Shown here: positions 62,658 through 64,000 of the stretch, piece by piece
How positions within the stretch are numbered: position 1 is the stretch's first letter
How the letters are laid out: each line of letters opens with the position of its first letter
Assembly: GCA_034520745.1 (NCBI GenBank)
Contig: JAXHNF010000003.1
Coordinates: 335,416-399,415, forward strand
Length of the DNA stretch: 64,000 nucleotides
Direction: 5' to 3'
Origin: Alkalibacterium sp034520745
GTDB lineage: Bacteria > Bacillota > Bacilli > Lactobacillales > Carnobacteriaceae_A
Program-made: the position numbers and the translations under genes
The notes under the pieces: generated by a model
The model's database searches: none
Told to the model about the DNA's origin: nothing
The model's input: the letters and a program-made list of their open reading frames with translations, nothing else

Positions 62658-64000
62658 TTAGTCCACTTGAATATTAGGATACAGATTCTGAACTTCTGCT
62701 TTAAATGCATCCATCGCCGTCCTTCTTGAAGTCAATTCACCTTTAGAATAAGGGGTCAGCGCCAGATCATCGAAAGCTCCGGAATAGTCTGATCGTATTC
62801 TGTAATGATCGATCCGTCGATATTCGGAATCGCATCAGCAAACGCAGCATCATAGCGACTTGTCCGCCCAATACGTAATTCCTCATAATTTGTGTACTTT
62901 ATCACGACAATGCCTTCATGAGAAACGACGTCCCCGGTGCTCTCTTGCCCATGTTGTCAGGAAATCTTCACTTGTTGTGAGAGAATATCCATCAATTGAG
63001 CTGCTTCATCCTGCATATCAGAGGTCTGCGTAACGCCGATCCAGGTTCCGCCACGGAAGTATGAAGTAGGTCCTGTAACCATTTTCCAGCTTCCCCGCCG
63101 TCTTCCTCAGCGTTTGGTTTCAGCCAGAAGTGCATGCCCCATGTTGGCAGGCTGTAACCCATGATAACTTCATCGCCGCTGTTCATTGCCTAAGTATTTT
63201 TCCACCTTGTGGATCTGAAATCCACGATCAGGCCCTTATCAACCATTGTTTCAGCTGTATCCAGCAGCTTTGACAGCTGATCATCGATAACGTGCAGCTG
63301 GTCGTCTACTACCCAGCCTTGCTCATGACATATAGTAAGGGTGATTCAGTCGCCACGTCCGGATACCATATACACGGCGCCGTCAGATGCTTCTTTAAGT
63401 TCACGAGCCGTTTCAGGAATTGATTTGAGTCACCTGCAATTGCTTCCTGCATCTTCTGGCGATTCGACTCCCAAGTATTTGTATTTGCCAGATCCTGACG
63501 GTAGAAGAATGCGCCCGGTGTAGTCTGCGATCTTATCATGACAAATGTACCGTCTTTGTGTGTACCGATTCGTTACATAATCAAAGGTGTTTCCCGCTCC
63601 GCTGGCAAGACCTTCATATTGTCCTAAATCAACGAGCATTCCTTACTCAACATACTTTTTAACGAAAGCCTGTTCAGCAAAAATGATATCCGGTGCATGA
63701 TCTGAACCAAAATAGGGTCTAACTGAGTTTCAAACTTTTCAAGAGGTACGATTGATATATTGATTTCATAGTCTAAGTCAGGATATTCTTCCAGATAATA
63801 ATCATTTATCATTGTCTGGGCTTCGTCAGGCTAAAGTTTATAGACGTCCATAACGCCTTCCCCGCCGACTTGTAGGAGCACGACTTCACCTGGTTCTTAT
63901 CATGATTTCATTGTTGTGCCTTCATCCGTTGTGCCTTTGATTCTGCAGTGTCTTCGTTGCCTGCAAGCCGAAGCGTAAGCCATTGTTGCTAATTAAAAAG
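62658..64000 (-). CDS. Extracellular sugar-binding lipoprotein of the CUT1 transporter (partial, heavily frameshifted)
   Basis: Family 1 solute-binding protein cut by the right edge close to its signal peptide: the bases at 63930-63990 encode an ACGNEDTAESK-like lipobox region in shifting frames. Readable mature parts include NDYYLEEYPDLDYEINISIV, VPLEKFETQLDPIL (typical SBP domain 1), SGDEVIMGYSLPTWGMHFWL and the end EVQNLYPNIQVD at 62658. Upstream of the two permease genes as usual. No ATPase gene follows, so it probably uses a shared MsmX-like ATPase. Confidence 0.78.

Overview
The window reads as a chromosomal segment from a member of the Bacilli, most likely Lactobacillales of the Carnobacteriaceae type (for example an Alkalibacterium or Marinilactibacillus relative). 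That placement is inference. It rests on the gene order tdk-prfA-prmC-tsaC-upp followed by ywzB-murA-mbl-epuA-ssb, a full glgBCDAP glycogen operon, LtaS, Spx, a PTS EIIA protein, and very acidic extracellular domains. There is no rRNA, tRNA, CRISPR array, prophage or plasmid gene that I can support.

Reading quality matters here. Most genes are recognisable end to end, but many are broken by single-base frameshifts that fall at random in housekeeping genes (prfA, murA, tdk, glgA, uppP). This looks like uncorrected indel error in the sequence rather than biology. Error is densest at about 27-29 kb, 31-38.7 kb and 54.8-64 kb. Gene limits below are therefore for the reconstructed whole gene, not for each fragment.

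Layout. 1-5.8 kb: a CNNM/CBS membrane protein (cut by the window edge), a PBP5/PBP2a-like transpeptidase, a TIM-barrel protein overlapping a glucosaminidase, a truncated Gfo/Idh oxidoreductase and a thioredoxin-like protein. 5.8-9.6 kb: an FtsX-type ABC permease with a large coiled coil, and its ATPase. 9.9-16.2 kb: an rRNA methyltransferase, LTA synthase, a two-component system and a small SSB. 16.3-24.1 kb: cell-wall, shape and translation genes. 24.3-31.3 kb: manA, a cluster of hairpin repeats, a TetR-controlled heterodimeric ABC exporter and an AI-2E family membrane protein. 31.4-36.2 kb: a lactonase, a flavin reductase, EIIA, uppP and a purine permease. 36.3-38.4 kb: a decayed group IIC intron placed just after a terminator. 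38.4-38.7 kb: an unexplained hairpin-rich non-coding stretch. 38.7-47.1 kb: the glycogen operon. 47.3-54.6 kb: NfeD-FloA, an aromatic acid exporter-like protein, a UbiB-like kinase with a phasin-like partner, an aldo/keto reductase, spx and a YrhK protein. 54.8-60.6 kb: the ribose operon rbsRKDACB with a probable cre site and RbsR operator. 60.7-64 kb: a CUT1 sugar ABC importer running off the right edge.

Themes: envelope building and stress (PBP, LtaS, MurA, Mbl, UppP, glucosaminidase, two-component system, FloA, Spx) beside carbon storage and sugar uptake (glg, rbs, CUT1, manA, EIIA). The items most worth a second look are the hairpin repeats at 25.3-25.6 kb, the structured non-coding stretch at 38.4-38.7 kb, the decayed intron, and a phased hexamer repeat upstream of spx.
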